A stretch of DNA of 64,000 nt from Planctomycetota bacterium (lineage in GTDB: Bacteria; Planctomycetota; SZUA-567; H5-PLA8), in contig JAOSKN010000001.1 of NCBI GenBank assembly GCA_027493525.1, positions 496,001-560,000 of the forward strand, in the 5' to 3' direction. A program made the translations under genes and the position numbers. Shown in pieces: positions 1 to 13,573 of this stretch; position 1 is the first letter of the stretch, and the number at the start of each line of letters is the position of its first letter. Under the pieces are notes generated by a model. That model saw only the letters and a program-made list of their open reading frames with translations. It had not been told where the DNA came from and ran no database searches.

Positions 1-2046
<2,046 letters not shown>

Positions 2047-2143
2047 CGCATCGTTCTCCCTTGCCTGCGGCCCGCCTCAAACCTGCGCCTTGCGCCGCGC
2101 CGCCTTCTGGCGCGCATCGATACGTTCGCCGCCCGCGCGAACC

Positions 2144-5845
<3,702 letters not shown>

Positions 5846-6020
5846 CGCGGGGCTCCTCGTCGGTCGTGCGGTTCGTTCGTATCGTTACGCCGCGCCCGCA
5901 CCGGGCTAAAGCCACCCCGGAACCGCTTCAAGCGCTGGCCACGCAAGTGGGAGCGTTCAAGCGGCCCTCAGCGGGACCACCCGTTGTCTGCGCGCGTCGG
6001 CTGTGAGCGTCTCGATTTCC

Positions 6021-6050
6021 GCCGCCGGCCGATGGCGTAGGGCCGGCGGC
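6021..6050 (-). promoter_or_regulatory. Leader hairpin upstream of rpoB
   Basis: Perfect inverted repeat: GCCGCCGGCC, ten-base loop, GGCCGGCGGC. It lies 175 bp before the rpoB start in the transcribed leader. There is no U tract after it on the minus strand, so it is not a classic intrinsic terminator. It could be a pause or attenuation element, or simply a stable GC palindrome. Confidence 0.4.
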
Positions 6051-6221
6051 AAAATCCACGGCCTTGGGCGCTCGCGCCCCGGCCGCGACAAGAGGGCTTC
6101 CCTGAGGTTCGGGCCTGCGGCGCCCACGGGGAAACCCGCGTGGCATGGACGCCCATCGGCCCCTCTACAGCAACGGCCACGGCTACGGCAACAGCAACTG
6201 CGTACGGCGGCTTCGTAAGGC

Positions 6222-6248
6222 GCCTCCGCGCGCCGGGCGCGCGGAGGC
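6222..6248 (-). terminator. Hairpin downstream of rplL
   Basis: Perfect 11-bp stem (GCCTCCGCGCG / CGCGCGGAGGC) with a five-base loop, 20 bp after the rplL stop on the minus strand. The position suits a terminator or attenuator between rplL and rpoB. No T-run follows, so read-through into rpoBC or a factor-dependent role is likely. Confidence 0.5.
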
Positions 6249-6267
6249 CCAAGCTTCAAATCCGGAG

Positions 6268-6681
6268 CTACTTCAGCTCGATCGTCGCGCCGGCGGCCTC
6301 GAGCTTCTCCTTCATGGTGTTCGCGTCGTCGGTCGGCACGCCGTTCTTGACCGGCTGCGGCGCCTTGTCGACCAGGTCCTTGGCTTCCTTGAGGCCCAGG
6401 CCCGTGATCTCGCGCACGACCTTGATGACCGCGATCTTCTTCGTCTGGTCGGCGACCTTGGCGAGGATCACGTCGAAGGCGTTCTTCTCCTCCGCCGCGG
6501 GCGCGCCGCCGGCGCCGCCGCCAGCCGGGGCCGCCATCATCACCGCACCGCCGGCCGCCGCTTCGATCCCGTGAACTTCCTTCAGGTAATCGGAGAGCGC
6601 CTTGGCCTGGAGCAGGCTCAACGCGACGATCTTGTCGCCCAGTTCCTTGATCTCAGCGGGAAATTCCTTGGCTTCCGACAT
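6268..6681 (-). CDS. rplL: Ribosomal protein L7/L12
   Basis: 137-residue stalk protein of the 50S subunit, which recruits translation factors. The N-terminal dimerisation domain (about residues 1-40) is followed by an Ala/Gly-rich hinge at about 41-62. The C-terminal factor-binding domain contains [20 protein letters not shown], the family signature. An upstream in-frame ATG at 6705 would add eight residues, but a clean GAGGAGG Shine-Dalgarno eight bases before MSEAKEF fixes the start at 6681. It has its own promoter (6797-6825) in addition to read-through from rplJ, consistent with the higher dosage of L7/L12 on the ribosome. Confidence 0.97.
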   Translation of the reverse strand: MSEAKEFPAEIKELGDKIVALSLLQAKALSDYLKEVHGIEAAAGGAVMMAAPAGGGAGGAPAAEEKNAFDVILAKVADQTKKIAVIKVVREITGLGLKEAKDLVDKAPQPVKNGVPTDDANTMKEKLEAAGATIELK

Positions 6682-6796
6682 CGCTACAACCTCCTCACAA
6701 ACCAACGTGCGCGTGCGCGTTGGGTTGAACGGTCCCGGCTAAGTGCCCTTGGATGCACAGGCTCACGAGTGCAAACCTGAGGCAATGAAGGAGGAA

Positions 6797-6825
6797 ATTA
6801 AACCCTTAGCAAGCGGGATTGTCAA
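6797..6825 (-). promoter_or_regulatory. sigma70-type promoter before rplL
   Basis: On the minus strand TTGACA (6825-6820), a 17-bp spacer and TTTAAT (6802-6797), about 115 bp upstream of the rplL ATG. The -35 box is perfect and the -10 matches at five of six positions. It would drive rplL-rpoB-rpoC independently of the upstream ribosomal protein genes. Confidence 0.75.
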
Positions 6826-6831
6826 GTAACC

Positions 6832-6851
6832 GTGCCGTGCCCACACGGCAC
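6832..6851 (-). terminator. Hairpin between rplJ and rplL
   Basis: Perfect 8-bp stem GTGCCGTG / CACGGCAC with a four-base loop, located after rplJ and just upstream of the rplL promoter -35 box. It has no T-run. Its placement suggests partial termination of the rplKAJ message before the new promoter. Confidence 0.45.
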
Positions 6852-6916
6852 CGACCCTTAAAAAGTTGCACTTGGTGCCTGGATTTCGCCATCTTCCCCC
6901 CACCGGGTCAGAATGA

Positions 6917-7480
6917 CTAGGCCGCCGCACCGTCCTTTTCCAGCTTTTCGACGAGCGACTTGAGCTGTGAAGCGAGCTTTCCGCCCATGCCCTTGATCTG
7001 GGCCGAGACCTTGGAGCCAGGGCCCTTGGCCATGCCGGAGATCTCGGCGAGCAGTTCGGGCTTGGACTTGGAGGCCGCCAGGCTCTTGACGGCCTTGGCG
7101 TCCAGGACCTTGCCATCGAGCAGCCCCGCGACGATCTCGAGCTTGCCGTTGAACTTCTTGACGAAGTCCACGGCGACTTTGGCGGCCATGACCGGGTCTT
7201 CGGCTTCGATGATCGCGGTGGGGCCGTTAAAGAGCTTCTCGGCGTCCGCCACGCCCATCGCGCGGAAGGCCTGGATGCTGATCCGGTTGCGGACCACTTT
7301 CATCCCGAGACCCTTGGCGCGCAGTTCGGAGCGGGCCTCGGTGGTCTCTTCGCTGTTGAGGCCGTTGTTGCGCACCATCACGATGTTGGAGAGGCTTTCG
7401 TAGCGCTTGGAGACCTCGCCTTTCAACAGCATCTTGATGCGGCTCGGCTCTTCGGCGCCCAGTTTTTCCTGTTCGGACAT
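6917..7480 (-). CDS. rplJ: Ribosomal protein L10
   Basis: 187-residue L10, base of the ribosomal stalk. The N-terminal globular domain binds 23S rRNA and the C-terminal helix (about 160-187, QIKGMGGKLASQLKSLVEKL) carries the L7/L12 dimers. The RNRISIQAF and GPTAIIEAEDPV segments match the L10 family. It lies 32 bp after rplA and is cotranscribed with it. A 235-bp gap containing a hairpin and a promoter separates it from rplL, whereas the two are closely coupled in most bacteria. Confidence 0.96.
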   Translation of the reverse strand: MSEQEKLGAEEPSRIKMLLKGEVSKRYESLSNIVMVRNNGLNSEETTEARSELRAKGLGMKVVRNRISIQAFRAMGVADAEKLFNGPTAIIEAEDPVMAAKVAVDFVKKFNGKLEIVAGLLDGKVLDAKAVKSLAASKSKPELLAEISGMAKGPGSKVSAQIKGMGGKLASQLKSLVEKLEKDGAAA

Positions 7481-7512
7481 GGCTTGATCCTCGTTTCAAT
7501 CTCGCGCCGGCG

Positions 7513-8214
7513 TCAGGCTTCGACGCGCAGCCCCGGGCCCATGGTGCTGGTCACGGTCACCTTTTCCATGTAGATGCCCTTCACGGCGGCGGGGCGGATG
7601 GCCTTGATGTGATTGACCATCGCCTCGACGTTGGCCTTGAGGTCGTCCTTGCTGAAGCTGAGCTTGCCGACGGCCACATGGACGTTCCCAAAGCTGTCGT
7701 TGCGGTATTCGAGCTTGCCGGCCTTGAACTCGTTGACGGCCTGGACGACGTTGGGCGTCACGGTGCCGGACTTGGGGCTGGGCATCAGGCCCTTGGGGCC
7801 GAGCACCTTGCCCAGGCGGCCGACGTAGCGCATGGTCGCCGGGTGCGCGATGGCGACGTCGAACTCGAGCCAGCCGTCGTTGACCTTCTTGGCCAGATCC
7901 TCACCGCCGGCTTCGACCGCGCCGGCCTTCTTCGCCTCCTCGGCCAGCGCGCCTTCGGCGAAGCAGATCACGCGCAGCGCCTTGCCGGTGCCCTTGGGCA
8001 GCGAGAAGGACCCGCGCACGAGCTGGTCGGCCTGCTTGGGATCGATGCCGAGCTTGATCGCCAGTTCGACGGACTCGTCGAATTTGCACTTCTTCGAGCC
8101 CGACTTGAGGATGGTCAGGGCGTCGTCGAGGCTGTAGATCTTGGTCTTGTCGATCTTGCCGTCGAGTTCGCGGTAGCGGCGGGACGGCTTGTAATCACCA
8201 CGCTTGCGGGGCAT
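7513..8214 (-). CDS. rplA: Ribosomal protein L1
   Basis: 233-residue L1 of the large-subunit exit stalk, full length. The conserved [21 protein letters not shown] segment in the middle of the protein is the family hallmark. L1 is the translational repressor of its own operon in several bacteria, but I did not find a clear mimic of its rRNA site here. The start gives [14 protein letters not shown], and the gene lies between rplK (94 bp upstream) and rplJ. Confidence 0.97.
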   Translation of the reverse strand: MPRKRGDYKPSRRYRELDGKIDKTKIYSLDDALTILKSGSKKCKFDESVELAIKLGIDPKQADQLVRGSFSLPKGTGKALRVICFAEGALAEEAKKAGAVEAGGEDLAKKVNDGWLEFDVAIAHPATMRYVGRLGKVLGPKGLMPSPKSGTVTPNVVQAVNEFKAGKLEYRNDSFGNVHVAVGKLSFSKDDLKANVEAMVNHIKAIRPAAVKGIYMEKVTVTSTMGPGLRVEA

Positions 8215-8308
8215 TGCCTTTCCTCCGGAGTCCCAACGGGCGGCCCATCCGCGATGCGGCGAGCTCCGCCCTCCTCCCAGTTTTCGAATCGCGGCGCGCG
8301 CGGCGCCG

Positions 8309-8731
8309 TTACTCCACGTCCACGCCCATGCTGCGCGCCGTGCCCGCCACGAGGCGGCAGGCGGCGTCGAGGTTGGTCGTGTTCAGGTCCGGCAGCTTCA
8401 ACTCGGCGATTTTCTTGAGCTGGGCCTGCGTCATCTTGCCGACCTTGTCCTTATTAGGCACGCCGCTGCCGCTCTCGAGGCCCAGTTCCTGCTTGATCAG
8501 GGCGGAGACGGGCGGCTTCTTGTAGGCCAGGTCGAAGGATTTGTCCCGGTAGACGCTGACGATGACCGGAATCAGCATGCCCTTGTTCTTGGCCGTATCG
8601 GCGTTGAAGCGCTTCACGAAGTCGCCGATGTTGACGCCGTGCTGCGAGAGCGCGGGGCCCACGGGCGGCGCGGGGTTGGCGCCCCCGCCCGGGCACATCA
8701 GCTTGACCTTCGCCATCAGTTGCTTGGCCAT
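8309..8731 (-). CDS. rplK: Ribosomal protein L11
   Basis: 140-residue L11, which forms the GTPase-associated centre with 23S rRNA and is the thiostrepton site. The N-terminal [24 protein letters not shown] segment (here [16 protein letters not shown]) and the proline pair that faces thiostrepton are present. The C-terminal rRNA-binding domain ends in ARSMGVDVE. It follows nusG by 45 bp and precedes rplA, the standard order. Confidence 0.97.
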   Translation of the reverse strand: MAKQLMAKVKLMCPGGGANPAPPVGPALSQHGVNIGDFVKRFNADTAKNKGMLIPVIVSVYRDKSFDLAYKKPPVSALIKQELGLESGSGVPNKDKVGKMTQAQLKKIAELKLPDLNTTNLDAACRLVAGTARSMGVDVE

Positions 8732-8776
8732 GACTCACTCCCGGAGGCGGGGTTCGCGCGGGCGACCCGCCGCCTG

Positions 8777-9331
8777 CTAGATCTTCTCCACCTTGCCGTA
8801 TTCCAGTTCCACGGTGGTATCGCGGCCGAAGATCGAGACCTTGACCTTGAGCATCCACTTGGTGGAATCGACGGACTCCACGGTCCCGTCGAAGTTCTCG
8901 AAGCTGCCTTCCTTGATCCGCACGCGGTCGCCCGGCGCGAACTCCACCTTGGGCTTGGGCTTCTCCTTGCGCGCCTCGATGTCCTCCAGGACGCGCTGCA
9001 CGTCGGCGTCGTCGAGGGGCGTGGGCTTCATGCGGTTGCCGCCCACGAAACCGCTGATGCCCGGCGTCTCCATGATCGCGAACCAGACGCCCTCGGGCAC
9101 CTCGCCCTCGTCGCTGGTTTCCATCTCGACGAGGATGTAGCCGGGGAACATCTTCTGCTGGGAGACGCGCTTCTTGCCTTCCCGGATTTCAGAGACGTTC
9201 TCCGCGGGCACGATGATCTGGGAGACGTACTTCTCGATGCCCTTGGCGCGCAGGCGCGCCTCAAGGCCCTCCTTGATCTTTTCCTCGCGTTCGGATTGCG
9301 CGCGCAGCGCGTACCACAGTTTTCGAGCCAT
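8777..9331 (-). CDS. nusG: Transcription termination/antitermination factor NusG
   Basis: 184-residue NusG, the RNA polymerase elongation factor that links transcription to translation and Rho. The NGN domain begins MARKLWYALRAQSEREEKI and contains KMFPGYILVEM. The C-terminal KOW domain carries FAPGDRVRIKEGSFENFDG at about residues 125-145. The frame is open upstream into secE, so a naive call gives one fused SecE-NusG protein. I place the start at the internal ATG 9331 because the homology begins exactly there and a purine-rich GGGGAAGGG lies upstream. Confidence 0.95.
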   Translation of the reverse strand: MARKLWYALRAQSEREEKIKEGLEARLRAKGIEKYVSQIIVPAENVSEIREGKKRVSQQKMFPGYILVEMETSDEGEVPEGVWFAIMETPGISGFVGGNRMKPTPLDDADVQRVLEDIEARKEKPKPKVEFAPGDRVRIKEGSFENFDGTVESVDSTKWMLKVKVSIFGRDTTVELEYGKVEKI

Positions 9332-9381
9332 CGCTCGCGTGCGCCCTTCCCCTGTCCGGGTCATGGCCGCCGGCAACCCGG

Positions 9382-9940
9382 TCAGCCGTAGAACAGCCAA
9401 TTGGCCAAAATCTGGAGGATCTTTATCCACCGACGCGATGAACAAGGCCAATGCCGCGGTGGTGATGAGGATCACGTAGGTGATGCCCCAAACCTGCGTC
9501 TCGGCCTTGAACCAAGGCGTGATCTTGGGCCAGGTGACCTTTCTCAGTTCGCCGTCCGTCTGCACCAGGAACTCGGCGGTGCGCTGCTGGCAAAAGACCA
9601 CGTAATACGCCAGCAGCAGTCCCACGACGGCCACCACGACCGCGCCGCCGTTGGAAATGTAGTAGCTCGCCGTCGGGGAACGCGACCAGCTCAGCAACCC
9701 GTCCAGCCCGATGAAGCCCAGGGTCTTCTGCCCCAGGTTGCGAACGAAGATCCAGCCGTAGTACCAATGGAAGGCCGTAAAGACGACGAAAAAGAAGGCC
9801 ACGACAAAGGAGCCCAGGCGAGTCATGGTGCCCTCGCCCGGCTTATGCACGGTCAACAGACCGCCCCCGCTCCCAGAGCCGGCGCCATCGCCGGACGCGG
9901 GAGCCGCCGAAGTCTTCTTCTCCGCCACAGCCTGCGCCAT
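9382..9940 (-). CDS. secE: Preprotein translocase subunit SecE (frameshifted near 9421)
   Basis: SecE clamps the SecY channel in the inner membrane. The protein has an Ala/Ser/Gly-rich N-terminus, two extra membrane helices (about residues 40-65 and 95-115), the signature TDGELRKVTWPKITPWFKAE and a last membrane helix. At VDK the printed frame runs through into nusG. Removing one base at 9421 (GATAAAGATCC to GATAAAATCC) restores the typical SecE ending ILQILANWLFYG with a TGA at 9384-9382, giving about 185 residues. The start ATG at 9940 precedes MAQAVAEKK. The length exceeds the usual 60-130 residues but fits what I recall of planctomycete SecE. Confidence 0.88.
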
Positions 9941-10005
9941 CGCCTCGCTCGGCCGCCCATGGACCGGCCGGACCCGCAGGTCCCATCCGGTTTCCGCTAA
10001 TGTAA

Positions 10006-10033
10006 GGCCCCGCGCCGATACCGGCACGGGGCC
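10006..10033 (-). promoter_or_regulatory. Hairpin between tRNA-Trp and secE
   Basis: GGCCCCG and CGGGGCC form the outer stem, and GCCG/CGGC around GTAT the inner one. It lies 92 bp after the 3' end of the tRNA and 66 bp before secE. It may help release the tRNA or attenuate secE-nusG; no T-run follows on the minus strand. No rpmG (L33) gene, often found at this place, can be recognised in the gap. Confidence 0.4.
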
Positions 10034-10124
10034 GTTTAATGCCTCTCCAGTTCGGGAGTTACGGCGCCGAACCTTCCCGGCGCCTCCCGCGGCGAATCCT
10101 CATCGCACCTGCTGCCGCCTCAAG

Positions 10125-10200
10125 TGGCAGGAGCGGAGGGACTCGAACCCCCAACCGCTGGTTTTGGAAACCAGTGCTCTACCAATTGAGCTACGCTCCT
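10125..10200 (-). tRNA. tRNA-Trp (anticodon CCA)
   Basis: A 76-nt cloverleaf including an encoded 3' CCA. The acceptor arms are AGGAGCG and CGCTCCT, the discriminator is G, and the anticodon stem-loop CTGGT-TTCCAAA-ACCAG places CCA in the loop. The T arm is GGGGG-TTCGAGT-CCCTC. It sits 18 bp after the tuf stop and is processed from the tuf-secE transcript, a common arrangement. Confidence 0.95.
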
Positions 10201-10218
10201 AGAGCTCGCCGTGCGACC

Positions 10219-11439
10219 TCACTCCAGGATCTTGATCACGACGCCCGAGCCGACCGTACGACCGCCTTCGCGGATCGCGAAGCGCAGGTTGTCCTGCATG
10301 GCGACGGGCTTGTCCTTCTCGAGTTCGACTTCCATCTTGATGTTGTCGCCGGGCATGCACATGTCGGCGGTGCTGTTGTCTTCCTTGATCATCTTATTGA
10401 TCTTGCCCGTCACGTCCGTGGTGCGGAAGTAGAACTGCGGGCGGTAGCCGGGGAAGAACGGCGTCTTGCGGCCGCCTTCGTCGCCGCTCAGCACGTACAC
10501 CTGCGCCTCGAACTTGGTGTGCGGGGTGATGGACTTGGGCGCGGCGAGCACCTGGCCGCGGCGGAGCTGTTCCTTTTCCACGCCGCGCAGGAGCAGGCCG
10601 ACGTTGTCGCCGGCTTCGCCGGTGTCCAGCGTCTTGTTGAACATCTCGACGCCGGTCACGGTCGTGTCCATGGTCTCGGCGGCCAAACCGACCACTTCGA
10701 CCTTGTCGCCGACCTTGATCACGCCCTGCTCGATACGGCCGGTGCCGACCGTGCCGCGGCCCTTGATCGAGAAGACGTCTTCGATGGGCATCAGGAAGGG
10801 CTTGTCCTTCTGGCGCTCGGGCTCGGGGATGTAGCTGTCGAGCGCGGCGACCAGGTCGAGGACGGGCTTGGCGGACTTCTCGTCGCCCGGGTTCTCGAGC
10901 GCAGCCTTGGACTGCCCGCGGATGACCGGGACATCGTCGCCGGGGAAGCCGTACTTGCTGAGCAGCTCCCGTACTTCCAGCTCGACGAGGTCCAGCAGCT
11001 CGGGGTCGTCGACGAGGTCCACCTTATTCAGGAAGACGCACAGGGCGGGCACGTTCACCTGGCGGGCCAGGAGCACGTGCTCGCGCGTTTGCGGCATCGG
11101 GCCGGCGTCGGCGGCGACCACCAGGATCGCGCCGTCCATCTGCGCGGCGCCGGTGATCATGTTCTTGATGAAGTCGGCGTGGCCCGGACAGTCGATGTGG
11201 GCGTAGTGCCGCTTGTCCGATTCGTACTCGGTGTGCGAAGCGGCGATCGTGACGGTCTTGTTCGCGTCGCGGACCGTGCCGCCCTTGGTGATGTCCGCAT
11301 ACGAACGGGCCTTTGCAAGCCCTTTCGCGGCGAGCACCGCCACCAGCGCGGCCGTCAACGTCGACTTGCCGTGGTCAATGTGCCCAATCGTGCCGACGTT
11401 CACGTGCGGCTTGGTACGCTGAAAAGTATCCTTCGCCAT
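10219..11439 (-). CDS. tuf: Elongation factor Tu
   Basis: 406-residue EF-Tu, the GTPase that delivers aminoacyl-tRNA to the ribosome. The G1 loop is GHIDHGKS (19-26), switch II starts DCPGH (83-87), and NKVD is the G4 motif. Switch I reads KTVTIAASH (61-69) where most bacteria have RGITINTSH; the magnesium-binding threonine is kept. I recall the same variant in planctomycete EF-Tu. The C-terminal domain ends [14 protein letters not shown]. An AAGGAGAG site lies about eleven bases before the ATG. It is flanked by tRNA-Thr and tRNA-Trp on the same strand. Confidence 0.98.
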   Translation of the reverse strand: MAKDTFQRTKPHVNVGTIGHIDHGKSTLTAALVAVLAAKGLAKARSYADITKGGTVRDANKTVTIAASHTEYESDKRHYAHIDCPGHADFIKNMITGAAQMDGAILVVAADAGPMPQTREHVLLARQVNVPALCVFLNKVDLVDDPELLDLVELEVRELLSKYGFPGDDVPVIRGQSKAALENPGDEKSAKPVLDLVAALDSYIPEPERQKDKPFLMPIEDVFSIKGRGTVGTGRIEQGVIKVGDKVEVVGLAAETMDTTVTGVEMFNKTLDTGEAGDNVGLLLRGVEKEQLRRGQVLAAPKSITPHTKFEAQVYVLSGDEGGRKTPFFPGYRPQFYFRTTDVTGKINKMIKEDNSTADMCMPGDNIKMEVELEKDKPVAMQDNLRFAIREGGRTVGSGVVIKILE

Positions 11440-11482
11440 TGCCGATCTCTCTCCTTCCCAACCACCTTGTGTTGAGCGTAAA

Positions 11483-11558
11483 TGGAGCTGCAGGTGGGAT
11501 TTGAACCCACGACCTCGTCCTTACCAAGGACGTGCTCTACCGGCTGAGCTACTGCAGC
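11483..11558 (-). tRNA. tRNA-Thr (anticodon GGT)
   Basis: A 76-nt cloverleaf with encoded CCA. The acceptor stem is GCTGCAG/CTGCAGC, the anticodon arm CGTCC-TTGGTAA-GGACG with GGT in the loop, and the T arm GTGGG-TTCAAAT-CCCAC. It is the first element of the tuf operon, 43 bp upstream of the tuf ATG. Confidence 0.95.
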
Positions 11559-11610
11559 CCGTCAAACGAATCCAAGACGGGCAACGCAGGCAGCTTACAG
11601 CAGAGGGCGC

Positions 11611-11638
11611 ACTATAGTAGCGCCGGGAAGGGTGTCAA
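11611..11638 (-). promoter_or_regulatory. sigma70-type promoter of the tRNA-Thr-tuf operon
   Basis: Minus strand TTGACA (11638-11633), a 16-bp spacer, TATAGT (11616-11611). Both boxes are close to consensus and the -10 ends 53 bp before the tRNA. This is the best promoter in the window and fits a growth-rate-controlled translation operon. Confidence 0.8.
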
Positions 11639-11791
11639 GGAAATCCGTAGGGATTGTCACTTGTGCAAGCGAGGCGGCACGCCGCCGTCCCCCTCCCCCT
11701 GCTTTCATTCAAGGGCTTGCCCGAAAGCACCTTACTGCGGTAGGCTACCAGCTTCCGCTACAGGTTCAACTGCCATCCCGGGTGGCGCAAG

Positions 11792-13554
11792 ATGAACATC
11801 CTGTTCTTCCTTGTACCTTCCCTGGTCCTTTACGCCTTCGGATACCGGTATTACTCGCGCTGGCTGGAGCGGGCCTGGGGCGCCGACCCGGAGCGCCAGA
11901 CGCCGGCGGTCGAGATGCAGGACGGGCTCGACTACGTCCCAACCCAGACCCACGTGCTCTTCGCGCACCACTTTTCCACCGTCGCCGGCGCCGGCCCGAT
12001 CGTGGGCCCGGCCACCGCGCTGATCTATGGCGCGCTGCCGGCATGGCTCTGGATCGTCTTCGGCGCGGTCTTTATCGGCGCGGTCCACGACTTCGTCTGC
12101 CTCTTCGCCTCGGTGCGCAACAAGGGGCGCAGCATGGCGGAGATCGCGCGCACGCACCTCGGTTCGACGGCGTTCGTCTTCTTCATCCTCTTCCTGCTGC
12201 TGCTGATCGTGATCGTGAACGGCGTCTTCCTGCAACTGACCGCGACTTCGCTCACGTCCCTGCACCCGCTGGGCAAGCTGAACCTACCGCCGGACCAGAC
12301 GATCTTCGACATCGCCACGGTCGACGGCGAACTCAACGCGCGCATCGGCGGGATCGCCTCGATGTCGGTGATTCTCATCACCCTGAGCGCCCCGCTGCTG
12401 GGCTGGGCGGTCTACAAGAAGGGGATGCGGATCGCGCTGGCCTACCCCATCGCCGCGGCCGTCGCGATCGGCTCGATCGTCGCGGGCATCTACCAACCCG
12501 TCAGCCTCGACCCCGGCGTTTGGCAGACGGTCTTCTCCGTCTACATCCTGCTGGCCTGCGGGCTGCCAGTCTGGGTGATCCTGCAGCCGCGCGATTTCGT
12601 GAACGTGCAGATCCTCTACACGGGGCTGCTGCTCCTCGTCGTGGGGCTCTTCTCCGCCGGCCTGCAAGGCACCGAGATCCAGGCCCCCTGAGCAACATCG
12701 CGGGCGGCTCCAAGACGACGCTGGGCGCGCTCTGGCCGGGCCTCTTCATCACCATCGCCTGCGGGGCGATCTCGGGCTTCCACGGCATCGTCGGCAGCGG
12801 CGTGACGAGCAAGCAGATCACCAACGAACTGCACGCGCGGAAGATCGGCTACCTGGCGATGCTCGGCGAATCCACGCTGGGCCTCTGCGTGACGCTGGCC
12901 ATCGGCGCGGGGATCGCCTACTCGGACTACATCTCCGTCGTCTGGCCCACGGGCGGGCAGAAGTCGAACCCCGTGCTGGGCTTCGCGCTCGGCGCGGCGG
13001 GCATCTTCGAGATCGGCCTCAAGATCCCCATGTGGCTGGGCGTCGTCTTCGGGATCCTGCTCGTGGAGGGCTTCGTCGTGACGACGCTCGATACGTCCGT
13101 GCGCCTGAATCGCTACCTCTTCGAGGAACTCTGGCGCGTGGTCTGGCGCGGGAATCCGCCGCGCTTCATGCTGAATCCATGGTTCAACAGCGCGATCTCG
13201 GTCTTCCTGATGTGGATCGTGGCCCGCAGCGGGGTCTGGGTGAAGCTCTGGGCGCTCTTCGGCTCGGCCAACCAGCTCCTGGGCGCGCTCTCGCTGATCG
13301 TCGTCACCGCGTGGCTGAAGGCGATCAAGCGGCCCACCATCTATACGCTGGCGCCGTGCGTGCTGCTGTGCGTGACCACGATCTGGTCGTTGGCGCGCCT
13401 GATCCCGCGCTACTTCACCGACGGCAACTGGGTGCTCTTCACCTTCGACCTGTTCCTGGTCACGCTGGCGCTCTGCCTGATCGGGTTGGGGCTGTACCGG
13501 GGCCTGCTGTCGCCGCCCCGCTCCTCCGGCGCCGCCGCGCCCAAGGCGCCCTGA
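11792..13554 (+). CDS. cstA: Carbon starvation protein CstA-family transporter (frameshifted near 12686)
   Basis: Polytopic inner-membrane transporter of the CstA family, whose members import peptides or pyruvate. The N-terminal half contains HHFSTVAGAGPIVGPATA, the family signature. It reads in frame to EIQAP and then stops at TGA 12689. One extra C in the run at 12684-12688 joins it to LSNIAGGSKTTLGALWPGLF and the rest of the protein, including GFHGIVGSGVTSKQ. The restored protein has about 588 residues and a dozen or more membrane helices, a normal length for the shorter CstA subgroup. It is transcribed divergently from tRNA-Thr-tuf. The damage looks like a sequence error, but a real pseudogene cannot be excluded. 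Confidence 0.87.
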
Positions 13555-13573
13555 CTTGCGGCCGACTAGCGAT

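Larger units (their letters stand above)
5846..6267. other. rplL-rpoB intergenic region
   Basis: A 422-bp stretch with no gene I can support on either strand. It holds two perfect hairpins, listed separately, at 6021-6050 and 6222-6248. On the rpoB-coding strand this is the long leader between rplL and rpoB, the place where many bacteria attenuate rpoBC transcription. Short open frames here are rich in Arg, Ala and Gly and look like GC-rich noise. A weak TTGAAG/TTTAGC pair close to rpoB is too poor to call as a promoter. Confidence 0.6.

Noticed and set aside
10034..10124. rpmG (ribosomal protein L33) between tRNA-Trp and secE
   Set aside because: The gap is too short and has no CxxC-containing frame on the minus strand.
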